Shown piece after piece: positions 52,820 through 61,398 of a stretch of 64,000 nucleotides of DNA. Position numbers and translations under genes: made by a program. The notes under the pieces are model-generated. The model was not told the origin of the DNA and ran no database searches. It saw only the letters and a program-made list of their open reading frames with translations. This stretch comes from Flavobacteriales bacterium UBA2104 (lineage in GTDB: Bacteria > Bacteroidota > Bacteroidia > Flavobacteriales_D > Crocinitomicaceae). How positions within the stretch are numbered: the first letter of the stretch is position 1; every line of letters starts with the position of its first letter. The stretch lies in contig DCYS01000032.1 in NCBI GenBank assembly GCA_002331485.1, forward strand, positions 74,478 through 138,477, read 5' to 3'.

Positions 52820-54097
52820 CTAAACCGCCTTCATCTTCAAAAACTCCTCGATCTTATCATAACAATAATCCAGCTGCTTATTCGTCGTGCAATAAGGAGG
52901 ATTCAGGAAAAGTACATTTCCCAGTGGTCGCAGCAACATACCATTGTCGTAAAAGAATTCAACGGCTTCTTCACGGATGGAGGCAAAATATGAACTCCCC
53001 TCTCCTACTTCAATTTCTACAGCTAAAATAGTTCCACACTGACGAAGATCACTGAGCTTGTATGTACCATCAATTCGGGCACGAAAAGCCGCGTGTTTTT
53101 CACAAATACGGTGAATGTTATCCTGGCTCTCTTTAGTTTCAAAAATATCCAGTGTTGCACAGGCAGCTGCACAAGCTAACGGATTTCCTGTGTAAGAATG
53201 ACCGTGCAATAATGCTTTCGTTTTCTCATCGTGCAAGAAGGCTTCAAAAATATGTTCTTTCGTTACCGTAAGTCCAAGTGGCAAGGTTCCTCCCGTAATT
53301 CCTTTTGATAAGCATACGATATCCGGTGTATCGTCACAATGATTCATGGCGAACATTTTACCTGTTCTTCCCCAACCTGTCATTACCTCATCGAAAATAA
53401 ACAGCACATCGTATTGCTTTGCCAGCTTCATCAATTGATTCAAAAATTCAGGACGATACATTTGCATTCCAGCACTTCCCTGAACCAACGGTTCTACAAT
53501 CACACCAGCAAACTCTCCCGATTTAAAAAGCTCTTCCGCTTTCGCTAAGCACTCTGCTTCTTTATCCTCTGATGGAAAAGGCAAGTAATCTGCCTCAAAG
53601 AAAAAGGCCTCAAAAGGTTTATTGAAGTAACCACGCTGACCCAAACTCATGGCTCCAAACGTGTCTCCGTGATATGCTCCTTCCAGTGCCAGAAAACGTT
53701 TTTTCTCAATGCCTTTATTAAACCAGTACTGCATTACCATCTTGATGGCTACTTCTACCGCTGTACTTCCATTATCTGAATAAAATACACGAGTGAAATC
53801 TGAAGGTAGTACTTCCACTATTCGTTCCGCTAACTCAACTACTTTTGGATGTGTAGCTCCAGCTAATACTATATGATCGATCTCCTGAAACTGGTCGCTG
53901 ATCGCTTTGCCAATGTGCGGATGTCCGTGCCCATGTACATTTACCCACCAGGAAGAATTACAATCAATGTATTCTTTTCCATCTTCAGCAGTCAGCACAC
54001 TATTCTTTGCTTTGACAATAGGCAATGGTGCTTTATCTGTTTTTGCTTGTGTAAATGGGTGCCAAACTACACGTTGATCACGTTCAACTAAGCTCAT
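52820..54097 (-). CDS. bioA: Adenosylmethionine-8-amino-7-oxononanoate aminotransferase
   Basis: A 425-residue PLP aminotransferase for the DAPA step of biotin synthesis. N-terminal RVVWHPFTQ (near 9) and NSSWWVNVHGHGHPHIG (near 47) are BioA marks; FIFDEVMTGWGRTGKMF (near 233) carries the PLP Asp and LSKGITGGTLPLG (near 265) the Schiff-base Lys. The start overlaps bioD by 14 bases. It is the last gene of the pheT-bioD-bioA run. Confidence 0.96.
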   Translation of the reverse strand: MSLVERDQRVVWHPFTQAKTDKAPLPIVKAKNSVLTAEDGKEYIDCNSSWWVNVHGHGHPHIGKAISDQFQEIDHIVLAGATHPKVVELAERIVEVLPSDFTRVFYSDNGSTAVEVAIKMVMQYWFNKGIEKKRFLALEGAYHGDTFGAMSLGQRGYFNKPFEAFFFEADYLPFPSEDKEAECLAKAEELFKSGEFAGVIVEPLVQGSAGMQMYRPEFLNQLMKLAKQYDVLFIFDEVMTGWGRTGKMFAMNHCDDTPDIVCLSKGITGGTLPLGLTVTKEHIFEAFLHDEKTKALLHGHSYTGNPLACAAACATLDIFETKESQDNIHRICEKHAAFRARIDGTYKLSDLRQCGTILAVEIEVGEGSSYFASIREEAVEFFYDNGMLLRPLGNVLFLNPPYCTTNKQLDYCYDKIEEFLKMKAV

Positions 54098-54713
54098 ATA
54101 AAAGTCCTTTCAATTTTGCGGATTGTGCTTTGATAAATGCTGGGTTCAAGTCTTCTGTTAAAGGGATTCTTGCCAATTGCTTTATGCCAGTATTGCGTTC
54201 AATGATGGATTCAGTAACTTCATTTTCATCGCCAACGTAAACAACTCCAAGAATATTCAACCCTTCCAACTTTAATCGATCGATCGTTAACAGTGTATGA
54301 TTTATACTTCCCAAATAGTGCCTTGAAACCACCACTATTGGAAGTCCAGATTTCTTGTAAATATCTAGAAACGTTTCATTGTTCTCATTAAGCGGTACCA
54401 TTAGTCCTCCAGCTCCTTCTAATACCAAAGGTTGATCTGTTCTGGGGAACTCGATGTCAGAAACTCGCATTTCTACACCATCGATCTTGGCGGCACCATG
54501 CGGAGCCATTGGCGTTTTCAAACGAAACACCTCTGGTGCAACAGTTACACGATCACTCGTCAAGCGCTCCACCTTCATGCTGTCAGAATTATCGAGGTCT
54601 CCCGCTTGAGCAGGTTTGAAATAACAAGCCGAGAGAGCTTCAGAGATAATTGCACTAACCACAGTCTTTCCGACATCTGTGCCTATTCCTACGATCGAAA
54701 CTCCTTTCATCAT
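54084..54713 (-). CDS. bioD: Dethiobiotin synthetase
   Basis: A 209-residue P-loop enzyme that closes the ureido ring of dethiobiotin. The P-loop is GIGTDVGKTVVSA (near 7-19), FKPAQAG (near 32) is the substrate lysine motif, and LEGAGGLMVPLN (near 98) the typical BioD motif. Its start overlaps the pheT stop by 4 bases and its end overlaps bioA by 14. Confidence 0.95.
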   Translation of the reverse strand: MMKGVSIVGIGTDVGKTVVSAIISEALSACYFKPAQAGDLDNSDSMKVERLTSDRVTVAPEVFRLKTPMAPHGAAKIDGVEMRVSDIEFPRTDQPLVLEGAGGLMVPLNENNETFLDIYKKSGLPIVVVSRHYLGSINHTLLTIDRLKLEGLNILGVVYVGDENEVTESIIERNTGIKQLARIPLTEDLNPAFIKAQSAKLKGLLYELS

Positions 54714-57145
54714 CGCAATTCAGCTTTCAGTTGTTTATTCAGTTGATCGTAGATCTTGTCCATAAGTTTATCGATCTGCTTGTCTTTAAGTGTTTTCTCT
54801 TCATCCTGAAATGAAAAACTCACAGCGTATGATTTCTTTCCATCAGGAAGTTTATCCCCTTCGTAAACGTCAAACAGATTAACATCTCGCAATAATTTAC
54901 GGTCCGTTTTATATGCGATCTCTTCTATAGCTCCGAAAGAGACACTTTCATCAAGTAAAAGTGAAAAATCTCTTCGAACAGCAAATGATTTCGGTAATGG
55001 AGAAAACTTCACTTTATTTCTATTTCCTAATGAAATGATCATGTCCCAATCCAGATCAGCAATATATACGCGCTGTTTTACTCCAAATGATCTATTTAAC
55101 TTATCAGATGTCCAACCGATCTCTCCGATCTTGTTCTTCTGCACAAATAACTGAATTCCATCCGTTAAGATCGATTTCTTTATGGCCTTTGTTGTGATCA
55201 TTCCATTCAGACCTAGTCGTTCCAAAATTGAAACTACTGTTCCTTTCAAAGAGTAGAATGTCGTTTTATCATCTGAAGTATTCCACTGCTCTATTTCTTT
55301 TCGACCTGTTAAGAATAATGAGAGCCTTTTGTTCTCCTCGTACTTATCGTCAAACTTGAAATATACTTTTCCAATCTCATACAATCCAACATCTGGATGT
55401 TGTCTATTTTGGTTGTGCGCAATAGAAGAAAGTCCATGGAATATCAAGGTTTGACGCATAACATCCAACTCATTACTAAGTGGATTTAACATCTCTACAC
55501 TTCTGTCATTTGATAGTAATTCTCCACCGTGTTCCTCGATTAACTGAGAAGATGTTAAAGAGTTATTCATCATTTCATAATACCCTTGATTTACAAGTAG
55601 ATTTGCTATAGTATTCAACCTACGCTCCTCACTTCTCAAGTCTTGATCAGACAAACTAATATTCCACTTCTCCGGTAAACTGATGTTGTTGAAGCCATAG
55701 ATCCTCAACACCTCTTCTATAACATCAGCTTCTCTTGTTACATCAACACGATAAGTAGGAATTTTAAGTTGTGCTCGATCTCCGTTATTCTGTAATATCT
55801 CTATATCCAACGCTTGTAGAATCTCACCAACCTTATCAACTTCGATGTCATTTCCAATTAGTTGATTACAACGGTCATAACTAAACATAACCTCCTTAGG
55901 TTCAATAACTTTCGGATAATTATCTAATGGATGCATTCCAACTTTCCCTTCGGATACTTCCGCGATAAGTGCAGCTGCTCTTTTCAATGCGAAATCGACC
56001 ATATTGGGATCAACCCCTCTTTCAAATCGAAAAGAAGCGTCAGTATTCAATCCATGATGTTTTGCTGATGTACGAATAGTTACCGGATCAAAGTAAGCCG
56101 CTTCAAGAAAGATGGCCTGAGTCGTATACTTAACCCCTGAATCTTCTCCTCCGAAAATACCTGCAAGACACATATTTTCCTTACCATTAGTGATCATCAG
56201 ATCATCAGCTGTAAGGGTTCTTTCCTCTCCATCAAGAGTTGTGAATTTCTCTCCTTCTTTCGCTTTCTTAACGACCACCTTCTCTCCTACCTTTGATAGA
56301 TCAAAAGCATGCAATGGTGTTCCTAACTCATGCATTACAAAGTTCGTAACATCAACGATATTATTGATAGGTGTTAGACCTATTGCAAGTAGAGCATTTT
56401 TCAACCAATCAGGTGACGGCTTTACTTCTACATCAGCTATTACCGTTCCCATATAACGAGGACAAGCATCTTCATCTTCAACCTCGATCTTAACTGAATG
56501 TCCAGTATTTTGAACCTCAAAAGAACTGATGTCAGGTAATTGAAGCGCTGACTTTTCTCCTCCATGTACCTTATTGTAAGCTACGAGATCTCTTGCTACA
56601 CCTAGATGACCTAAAGCATCACTTCTGTTTGGTGTTAAACCGATCTCAAAGACATGGTCTGATTCTAATTGAAAATACTCAGCAGCTGATTGTCCGATCT
56701 TTGCATCTTCAGGTAGAACCATGATCCCATCGTGCGATTTACCGATACCCAATTCATCTTCTGCGCAGATCATCCCAACAGACTCGACTCCTCTGATCTT
56801 AGATTTCTTAATCTTAAATGGTTCTTCAGGAGTTGGATATAAAGTTGTACCAACTGTTGCGACAACGACTTTTTGATCAACACCTACATTCGGAGCTCCA
56901 CAAACGATCTGTACTGGCTCTTTTTCACCAATATCCACGGTCGTAACATTAAGCCGGTCTGCATTCTCATGCTTTTCACAAGTTAAGACCTTCCCAATGA
57001 CAACACCACGCAAACCGCCTTTGATACTCTCAACTTCTTCCAGTCCTTCTATTTCAAGACCAGTATCTGTTAAGATCTCACTAACCTCATCGGGCTTTTG
57101 ATCAGTTTTAACGTATCTTTTTAACCAACTGTATGATACTTTCAT
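54710..57145 (-). CDS. pheT: Phenylalanyl-tRNA synthetase beta subunit
   Basis: An 811-residue subunit. It has a tRNA-binding EMAP-like domain (about 40-150, with GVVIGKVL and IVCGAPNVGVDQKVVVA), the B3/B4 editing region (about 215-380), B5 (about 405-475), a core domain and the C-terminal anticodon-binding domain. Length matches bacterial PheT. pheS is not adjacent. Being the first gene of a run with bioD and bioA is unusual. Confidence 0.97.
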   Translation of the reverse strand: MKVSYSWLKRYVKTDQKPDEVSEILTDTGLEIEGLEEVESIKGGLRGVVIGKVLTCEKHENADRLNVTTVDIGEKEPVQIVCGAPNVGVDQKVVVATVGTTLYPTPEEPFKIKKSKIRGVESVGMICAEDELGIGKSHDGIMVLPEDAKIGQSAAEYFQLESDHVFEIGLTPNRSDALGHLGVARDLVAYNKVHGGEKSALQLPDISSFEVQNTGHSVKIEVEDEDACPRYMGTVIADVEVKPSPDWLKNALLAIGLTPINNIVDVTNFVMHELGTPLHAFDLSKVGEKVVVKKAKEGEKFTTLDGEERTLTADDLMITNGKENMCLAGIFGGEDSGVKYTTQAIFLEAAYFDPVTIRTSAKHHGLNTDASFRFERGVDPNMVDFALKRAAALIAEVSEGKVGMHPLDNYPKVIEPKEVMFSYDRCNQLIGNDIEVDKVGEILQALDIEILQNNGDRAQLKIPTYRVDVTREADVIEEVLRIYGFNNISLPEKWNISLSDQDLRSEERRLNTIANLLVNQGYYEMMNNSLTSSQLIEEHGGELLSNDRSVEMLNPLSNELDVMRQTLIFHGLSSIAHNQNRQHPDVGLYEIGKVYFKFDDKYEENKRLSLFLTGRKEIEQWNTSDDKTTFYSLKGTVVSILERLGLNGMITTKAIKKSILTDGIQLFVQKNKIGEIGWTSDKLNRSFGVKQRVYIADLDWDMIISLGNRNKVKFSPLPKSFAVRRDFSLLLDESVSFGAIEEIAYKTDRKLLRDVNLFDVYEGDKLPDGKKSYAVSFSFQDEEKTLKDKQIDKLMDKIYDQLNKQLKAELR

Positions 57146-57158
57146 ATCTTAATTTACT

Positions 57159-57166
57159 CAAATTTA
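57159..57166 (-). promoter_or_regulatory. Promoter -7 box for pheT
   Basis: On the minus strand it reads TAAATTTG, a perfect match, 13 bases before the pheT ATG. I see no T-box or attenuator; the divergent gap is 154 bases. Confidence 0.4.
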
Positions 57167-57268
57167 AAACCTCAAAAATAGAAAAAATGGCAAGAATAAA
57201 GCGCTCTTCACGATGCGAACTATCAATTTATTAATGATATTCTTCAACCCATAATCTCTCATTTTCGT

Positions 57269-57276
57269 TACATTTG
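57269..57276 (+). promoter_or_regulatory. Promoter -7 box for the barrel/OmpA gene
   Basis: TACATTTG, a perfect match, 23 bases before ATG 57300. Confidence 0.45.
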
Positions 57277-57299
57277 AGAAACAACTTGAAATATAATTT

Positions 57300-59624
57300 A
57301 TGACTATCCGATTCAATCTTTTCCTAACATCCATTCTTTCCGCAGTTTTGACTTTCGGTCAACAGCAGTATACAGGACTTTCTTCAGATAATTTTGCTGG
57401 GTATACGAACTCCTATTTCAATCCAGCATCGATCGTAAATACGACGAACAAGTTTTCCGTTTCATCGTCATTCGTATTTCTTCAGTCCAACAATTTCCTT
57501 GGTGCTAACAGTAGTGCAATTAGTCTTGCAACAGGAAATGAGCAGGAAAGATATCGTGACCATATGTCCAAAGGGTATCAGATGAACAATTTTTCCTTTG
57601 ATGTCATAGGAGGTTATTATGAAATCGATCATAACAATTCAATTGGATATTCGCTTCGAATAAGACAGTTTGGAAACGTCGATGGATTACCAGATGCTTT
57701 GACCAAAGCCAAAGATGACGATTTTACTGAAAATCCTACAGGAACACCTATAGATTTTTCAGCATTTAACTTCTCTCAATTCCTTTATACTGAACATCGC
57801 TTCAACTACGCCAGAGTGATCCAGGATGACACACCTCACTTTATAAAAGCTGGTGGTGCATTTAAACTTATTAATGGACATGATGCCACATATCTTTATG
57901 CAGATGAAGGTAGTTTTGAATTTGCAAGTCAAAATGGTGTAAATACTGATTTTACGGATGTTCAATTTAGATATGGTAGAGCAGAAAAGTACAATTCATT
58001 CTCTTCTCGAAAATTAGGTGTAGGATTCGACCTGGGAGCAGTTTATGAGTATCGACCTGATCCAGATGCCTATAAATACGATATGGATGGAGAAACAGAT
58101 ATCGAAAGATATGACAAGAAAAAATATCTGTTCAAATTAGCAGCATCAATCAATGATATTGGAAGAGTAAAGTTCTCAAAAGATACGAGTTCCTATGATT
58201 TTACAAACGATGGAGACCCTGTTGATATTGATAACATCTCAACACTAGGATTTGGAACTGGTTCGAATTTCGGCTTTTTCAAATCATTTGATAATATGGC
58301 CACGGATGGAGTGAAATCAGATGATAACGAGGAAACGTTTAACATGAATCTCCCTACAACATTCAATGTAATGGGAGATTATAACATCTGGAAGAACTTT
58401 TATGCAAGTTGGGCTTCATCAATTCCATTGAAAAGAAAAAGAGACCCTCATAAATCTCATTTCAAAGCCGTTCACTCGTTAACGCCAAGATATGAGTCAA
58501 ACAATTTATCAATTATGCTTCCTATAACATTTCAAAGAAATGCTCAGATCAATCTAGGATTAGCGGGTAGATTTACTTTTGATAATGGATTTGGCTTCTT
58601 CGCTGGAGGAAATAACTTTACAGGTTGGCTTGGTAAAAGAGCCAGTTATACACAGAACTTCTTTGCAGGAATCAGTTATTCTGTTCCTTACAAAGTTCCT
58701 AAAGACACAGATAAGGATAAGGTTTCTGATAAGATCGATGATTGTATTTACGATCCAGGACCACTTGAACTAGCTGGTTGTCCAGATACAGATAAGGATG
58801 GTATACCTGACAAAGAAGATTACTGTATTTACGATCAAGGACCACTCAGACATAATGGTTGTCCTGACACTGATGGTGACGGTGTGATCGATCTGAACGA
58901 TCAATGTCCAGACACTCCTGGTCTGCCAGTTCACTACGGTTGTCCTGATACAGACAGAGATGGAGTAATTGATGTCGCTGATAGATGTCCAGAGGTACCT
59001 GGAATTGAGTTGAACAATGGTTGTCCAATGGAGAGAAACGCTTGTTGTACGGACAATGATGGCGATGGTTTCCCTAATGATCTGGATGACTGTCCAGATG
59101 TAGCAGGTTCTGTTTACAATAACGGATGTCCACTAGATTCTACGAACTTAAATGAGGTTCAACTTGAAGAGATCAGAAAAGAAAAGGATCCGAACCACAC
59201 GATCAATAAGGTGGAGGATATCGAAGAGAATCAACCAGATGATGAGGATATGAACCAACCGGAACAGGTTGAGGAAATCGAAGACAGAACTGGTGTTGAT
59301 GTACTAACGATCTACTTTAACGTTGATGATGCAACTATTTCCGATAAAGACAATAAAGAAATCAAGGAATTAGCAGAGAAATATGCTGAAGGATATGTTT
59401 TCAAAGTTGTCGGTCACACAGATAATGATGCATCTGAAAACTACAATTTGATCCTTTCAAGAAAACGTGCTGAAACGGTGAAGCGAAAGCTTATGACGCA
59501 CGATATTGATTTTGATAATATTGAAGTTATGTATTTTGGAGAGTGGAAACCACTTAGAAAGAATACAGAACCAGGAAATAAGCGATTCAACAGAAGAGTG
59601 GAAATTATTGTACAGAAGAAATAA
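57300..59624 (+). CDS. Outer-membrane barrel (DUF5723-like) with TSP3 repeats and OmpA domain
   Basis: A 774-residue envelope protein. A signal peptide (1-20) precedes a large beta-barrel-type region (about 25-460) that begins YTGLSSDNFAGYTNSYFNPAS, as in DUF5723 proteins. Then come five calcium-binding thrombospondin type 3 repeats (about 462-620, pattern DTDxDGxxD..DxCP), an acidic linker, and a C-terminal OmpA domain (about 660-774) with GHTDNDASENYNLILSRKRA and RFNRRVEI. It probably links the outer membrane to peptidoglycan. A strong terminator follows. Confidence 0.88.
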   Translation: MTIRFNLFLTSILSAVLTFGQQQYTGLSSDNFAGYTNSYFNPASIVNTTNKFSVSSSFVFLQSNNFLGANSSAISLATGNEQERYRDHMSKGYQMNNFSFDVIGGYYEIDHNNSIGYSLRIRQFGNVDGLPDALTKAKDDDFTENPTGTPIDFSAFNFSQFLYTEHRFNYARVIQDDTPHFIKAGGAFKLINGHDATYLYADEGSFEFASQNGVNTDFTDVQFRYGRAEKYNSFSSRKLGVGFDLGAVYEYRPDPDAYKYDMDGETDIERYDKKKYLFKLAASINDIGRVKFSKDTSSYDFTNDGDPVDIDNISTLGFGTGSNFGFFKSFDNMATDGVKSDDNEETFNMNLPTTFNVMGDYNIWKNFYASWASSIPLKRKRDPHKSHFKAVHSLTPRYESNNLSIMLPITFQRNAQINLGLAGRFTFDNGFGFFAGGNNFTGWLGKRASYTQNFFAGISYSVPYKVPKDTDKDKVSDKIDDCIYDPGPLELAGCPDTDKDGIPDKEDYCIYDQGPLRHNGCPDTDGDGVIDLNDQCPDTPGLPVHYGCPDTDRDGVIDVADRCPEVPGIELNNGCPMERNACCTDNDGDGFPNDLDDCPDVAGSVYNNGCPLDSTNLNEVQLEEIRKEKDPNHTINKVEDIEENQPDDEDMNQPEQVEEIEDRTGVDVLTIYFNVDDATISDKDNKEIKELAEKYAEGYVFKVVGHTDNDASENYNLILSRKRAETVKRKLMTHDIDFDNIEVMYFGEWKPLRKNTEPGNKRFNRRVEIIVQKK

Positions 59625-59644
59625 CTGAATACCGAAATGGTTAT

Positions 59645-59680
59645 AAGAGGTGGAGAATTATCTTCACCTCTTTTTATTTT
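59645..59680 (+). terminator. Intrinsic terminator after the barrel/OmpA gene
   Basis: AAGAGGTGGAGA pairs with TCTTCACCTCTT (one G-T pair, ATTA loop), followed by a T-rich tract to 59680. Confidence 0.85.
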
Positions 59681-59695
59681 AAAATAGAGTTATTG

Positions 59696-59703
59696 TACTT
59701 TTG
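59696..59703 (+). promoter_or_regulatory. Promoter -7 box for the pseudouridine synthase
   Basis: TACTTTTG, a perfect match. It covers the TTG at 59701 that opens the longest frame, so translation must begin later, probably at GTG 59719. Confidence 0.5.
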
Positions 59704-59718
59704 CAACAAAGTATAACG

Positions 59719-61398
59719 GTGAAAGGAGATTCAGGGAAATTTATCGAATTCGATCAGGATGTTAGCAATATTGAGCTTCCTGAAAAATTTACATTTCCAT
59801 TTTACTACGAACCTCATCCTATTGCAATGATTGCGGCAGAAGAGTTGCAATCTTATCTTGAAGATCACAATTTTGGACATGATTTTGGGATACAAAGAAG
59901 AACACAGCATTCTATTGGGAAAATGTTTGGCGTTTTGGTCGTACAAAAACCAAATGGTCAATTGGGATATCTAGCTGCCTTTTCAGGGAAAGTAGCTGAT
60001 TCAAATGACCATGAACACTTCGTTCCGCCTGTATTTGATATGCTCACCAAAAATTCTTTCTTCCGAAAAGAAGAGTTAGAAATAAGTGAGATCAATCGTC
60101 AAGTAGCACAATTGGAAAATGATCCAGAATATGTTCAGTTGCAAAACGAAAGCACTCAAAAACTTAATGAGCTTAATTCAACTGAGAAAAGTCTACGAGA
60201 TGCTATCATTCAGGGAAAGCAAGACAGAAAGAAAACGAGACGTGAGCAAAAAGAAATACTAAGTGAAGAGGAATTTGAAAAACTATGTAATGATCTTGCG
60301 AAGGAAAGTATCGAAAGTAAATTAGAGCTTAAGCAGTTTTTGCGTTATAAAGATCACGTAACTGCAGAGATCGCCGAAAAACTTGCTCCATTTGAAAATA
60401 AGATCAAAGAACTCAAGCGTGATCGAGCTAATCGTTCTAATGTCTTGCAAAAGAAGCTTTTCAATTCTTATCAGTTCTTAAATATTAAAGGTGAAAATAA
60501 ATCATTACTCCCGATATTTGAACATACATCACTGAAAAAGCCACCTGCCGGTGCAGGGGAATGTGCAGCTCCAAAGCTACTTCAATATGCATTTGAACAT
60601 GATCTGAAACCCATTGCTCTTGCAGAATTCTGGTGGGGAGCTCCTCCAAATACTGAAATAAGGACGCACAAAAACTACTATCCTGCGTGCCAGGGGAAAT
60701 GCGAACCCATTTTAGGTCATATGTTAAAAGGAATTGAGCTAGATGAAAATCCGCTGATCAAGAATTATGGATCCAACAAGGAAATTGAGGTGATCTATGA
60801 AGACGATCACATAATGATCATCAATAAACCTCATGATCTTTTATCAGTTCCTGGCAAGAACATTAAAGATTCTGTCTACACCCGCATATTAGATCAAAAC
60901 CCTAACTTATCAGGTCCAGTAATAGTTCATCGTTTAGACATGGCAACATCGGGATTAATGGTTCTAGCTAAAGAGGAGGTTGCTTATAAGCTCATTCAAC
61001 GACAGTTTCTTGATCGCTCAGTAAAGAAAACCTACACTGCCCTACTCGAAGGAGTTTTGGATGAAAGAAGAGGTAGAGTTGAATTACCGATGCGATTGGA
61101 TATTTATGATCGACCTCGCCAATGTGTTTGTCATGAACATGGAAAATGGTCAAAAACGGATTGGAGAGTCGATTACATTAAAGACGGTAGAACGAGAATA
61201 ATTTTTAAACCGATCACAGGAAGAACTCATCAGCTAAGAGTGCATGCTGCACACAAAGAAGGGTTGAAAACACCTATTGTTGGAGACGATCTTTATGGAA
61301 CCAGAGACGAAAGACTTTATCTACATGCCACTACCCTAACATTTGAACACCCAAAGACAAAAGAGATCATTTCGTTCAACGCACCAGCGCCATTTTGA
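59719..61398 (+). CDS. RluA-family pseudouridine synthase with long N-terminal extension
   Basis: A 559-residue protein. The C-terminal third (about 355-559) is an RluA-type rRNA/tRNA pseudouridine synthase with the catalytic HRLDMATSGLMVLAK motif (near 404) and the RTHQLRVHA segment (near 502). The N-terminal 350 residues hold the ELPEKFTFPFYYEPHP start, IGKMFGVLVV, and a long charged coiled coil (about 125-250), then a Cys-bearing ECAAPKLLQYA region. This long form is usual in Flavobacteriia. The start is set at GTG 59719, see the -7 box entry. The target RNA is unknown. Confidence 0.9.
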   Translation: MKGDSGKFIEFDQDVSNIELPEKFTFPFYYEPHPIAMIAAEELQSYLEDHNFGHDFGIQRRTQHSIGKMFGVLVVQKPNGQLGYLAAFSGKVADSNDHEHFVPPVFDMLTKNSFFRKEELEISEINRQVAQLENDPEYVQLQNESTQKLNELNSTEKSLRDAIIQGKQDRKKTRREQKEILSEEEFEKLCNDLAKESIESKLELKQFLRYKDHVTAEIAEKLAPFENKIKELKRDRANRSNVLQKKLFNSYQFLNIKGENKSLLPIFEHTSLKKPPAGAGECAAPKLLQYAFEHDLKPIALAEFWWGAPPNTEIRTHKNYYPACQGKCEPILGHMLKGIELDENPLIKNYGSNKEIEVIYEDDHIMIINKPHDLLSVPGKNIKDSVYTRILDQNPNLSGPVIVHRLDMATSGLMVLAKEEVAYKLIQRQFLDRSVKKTYTALLEGVLDERRGRVELPMRLDIYDRPRQCVCHEHGKWSKTDWRVDYIKDGRTRIIFKPITGRTHQLRVHAAHKEGLKTPIVGDDLYGTRDERLYLHATTLTFEHPKTKEIISFNAPAPF

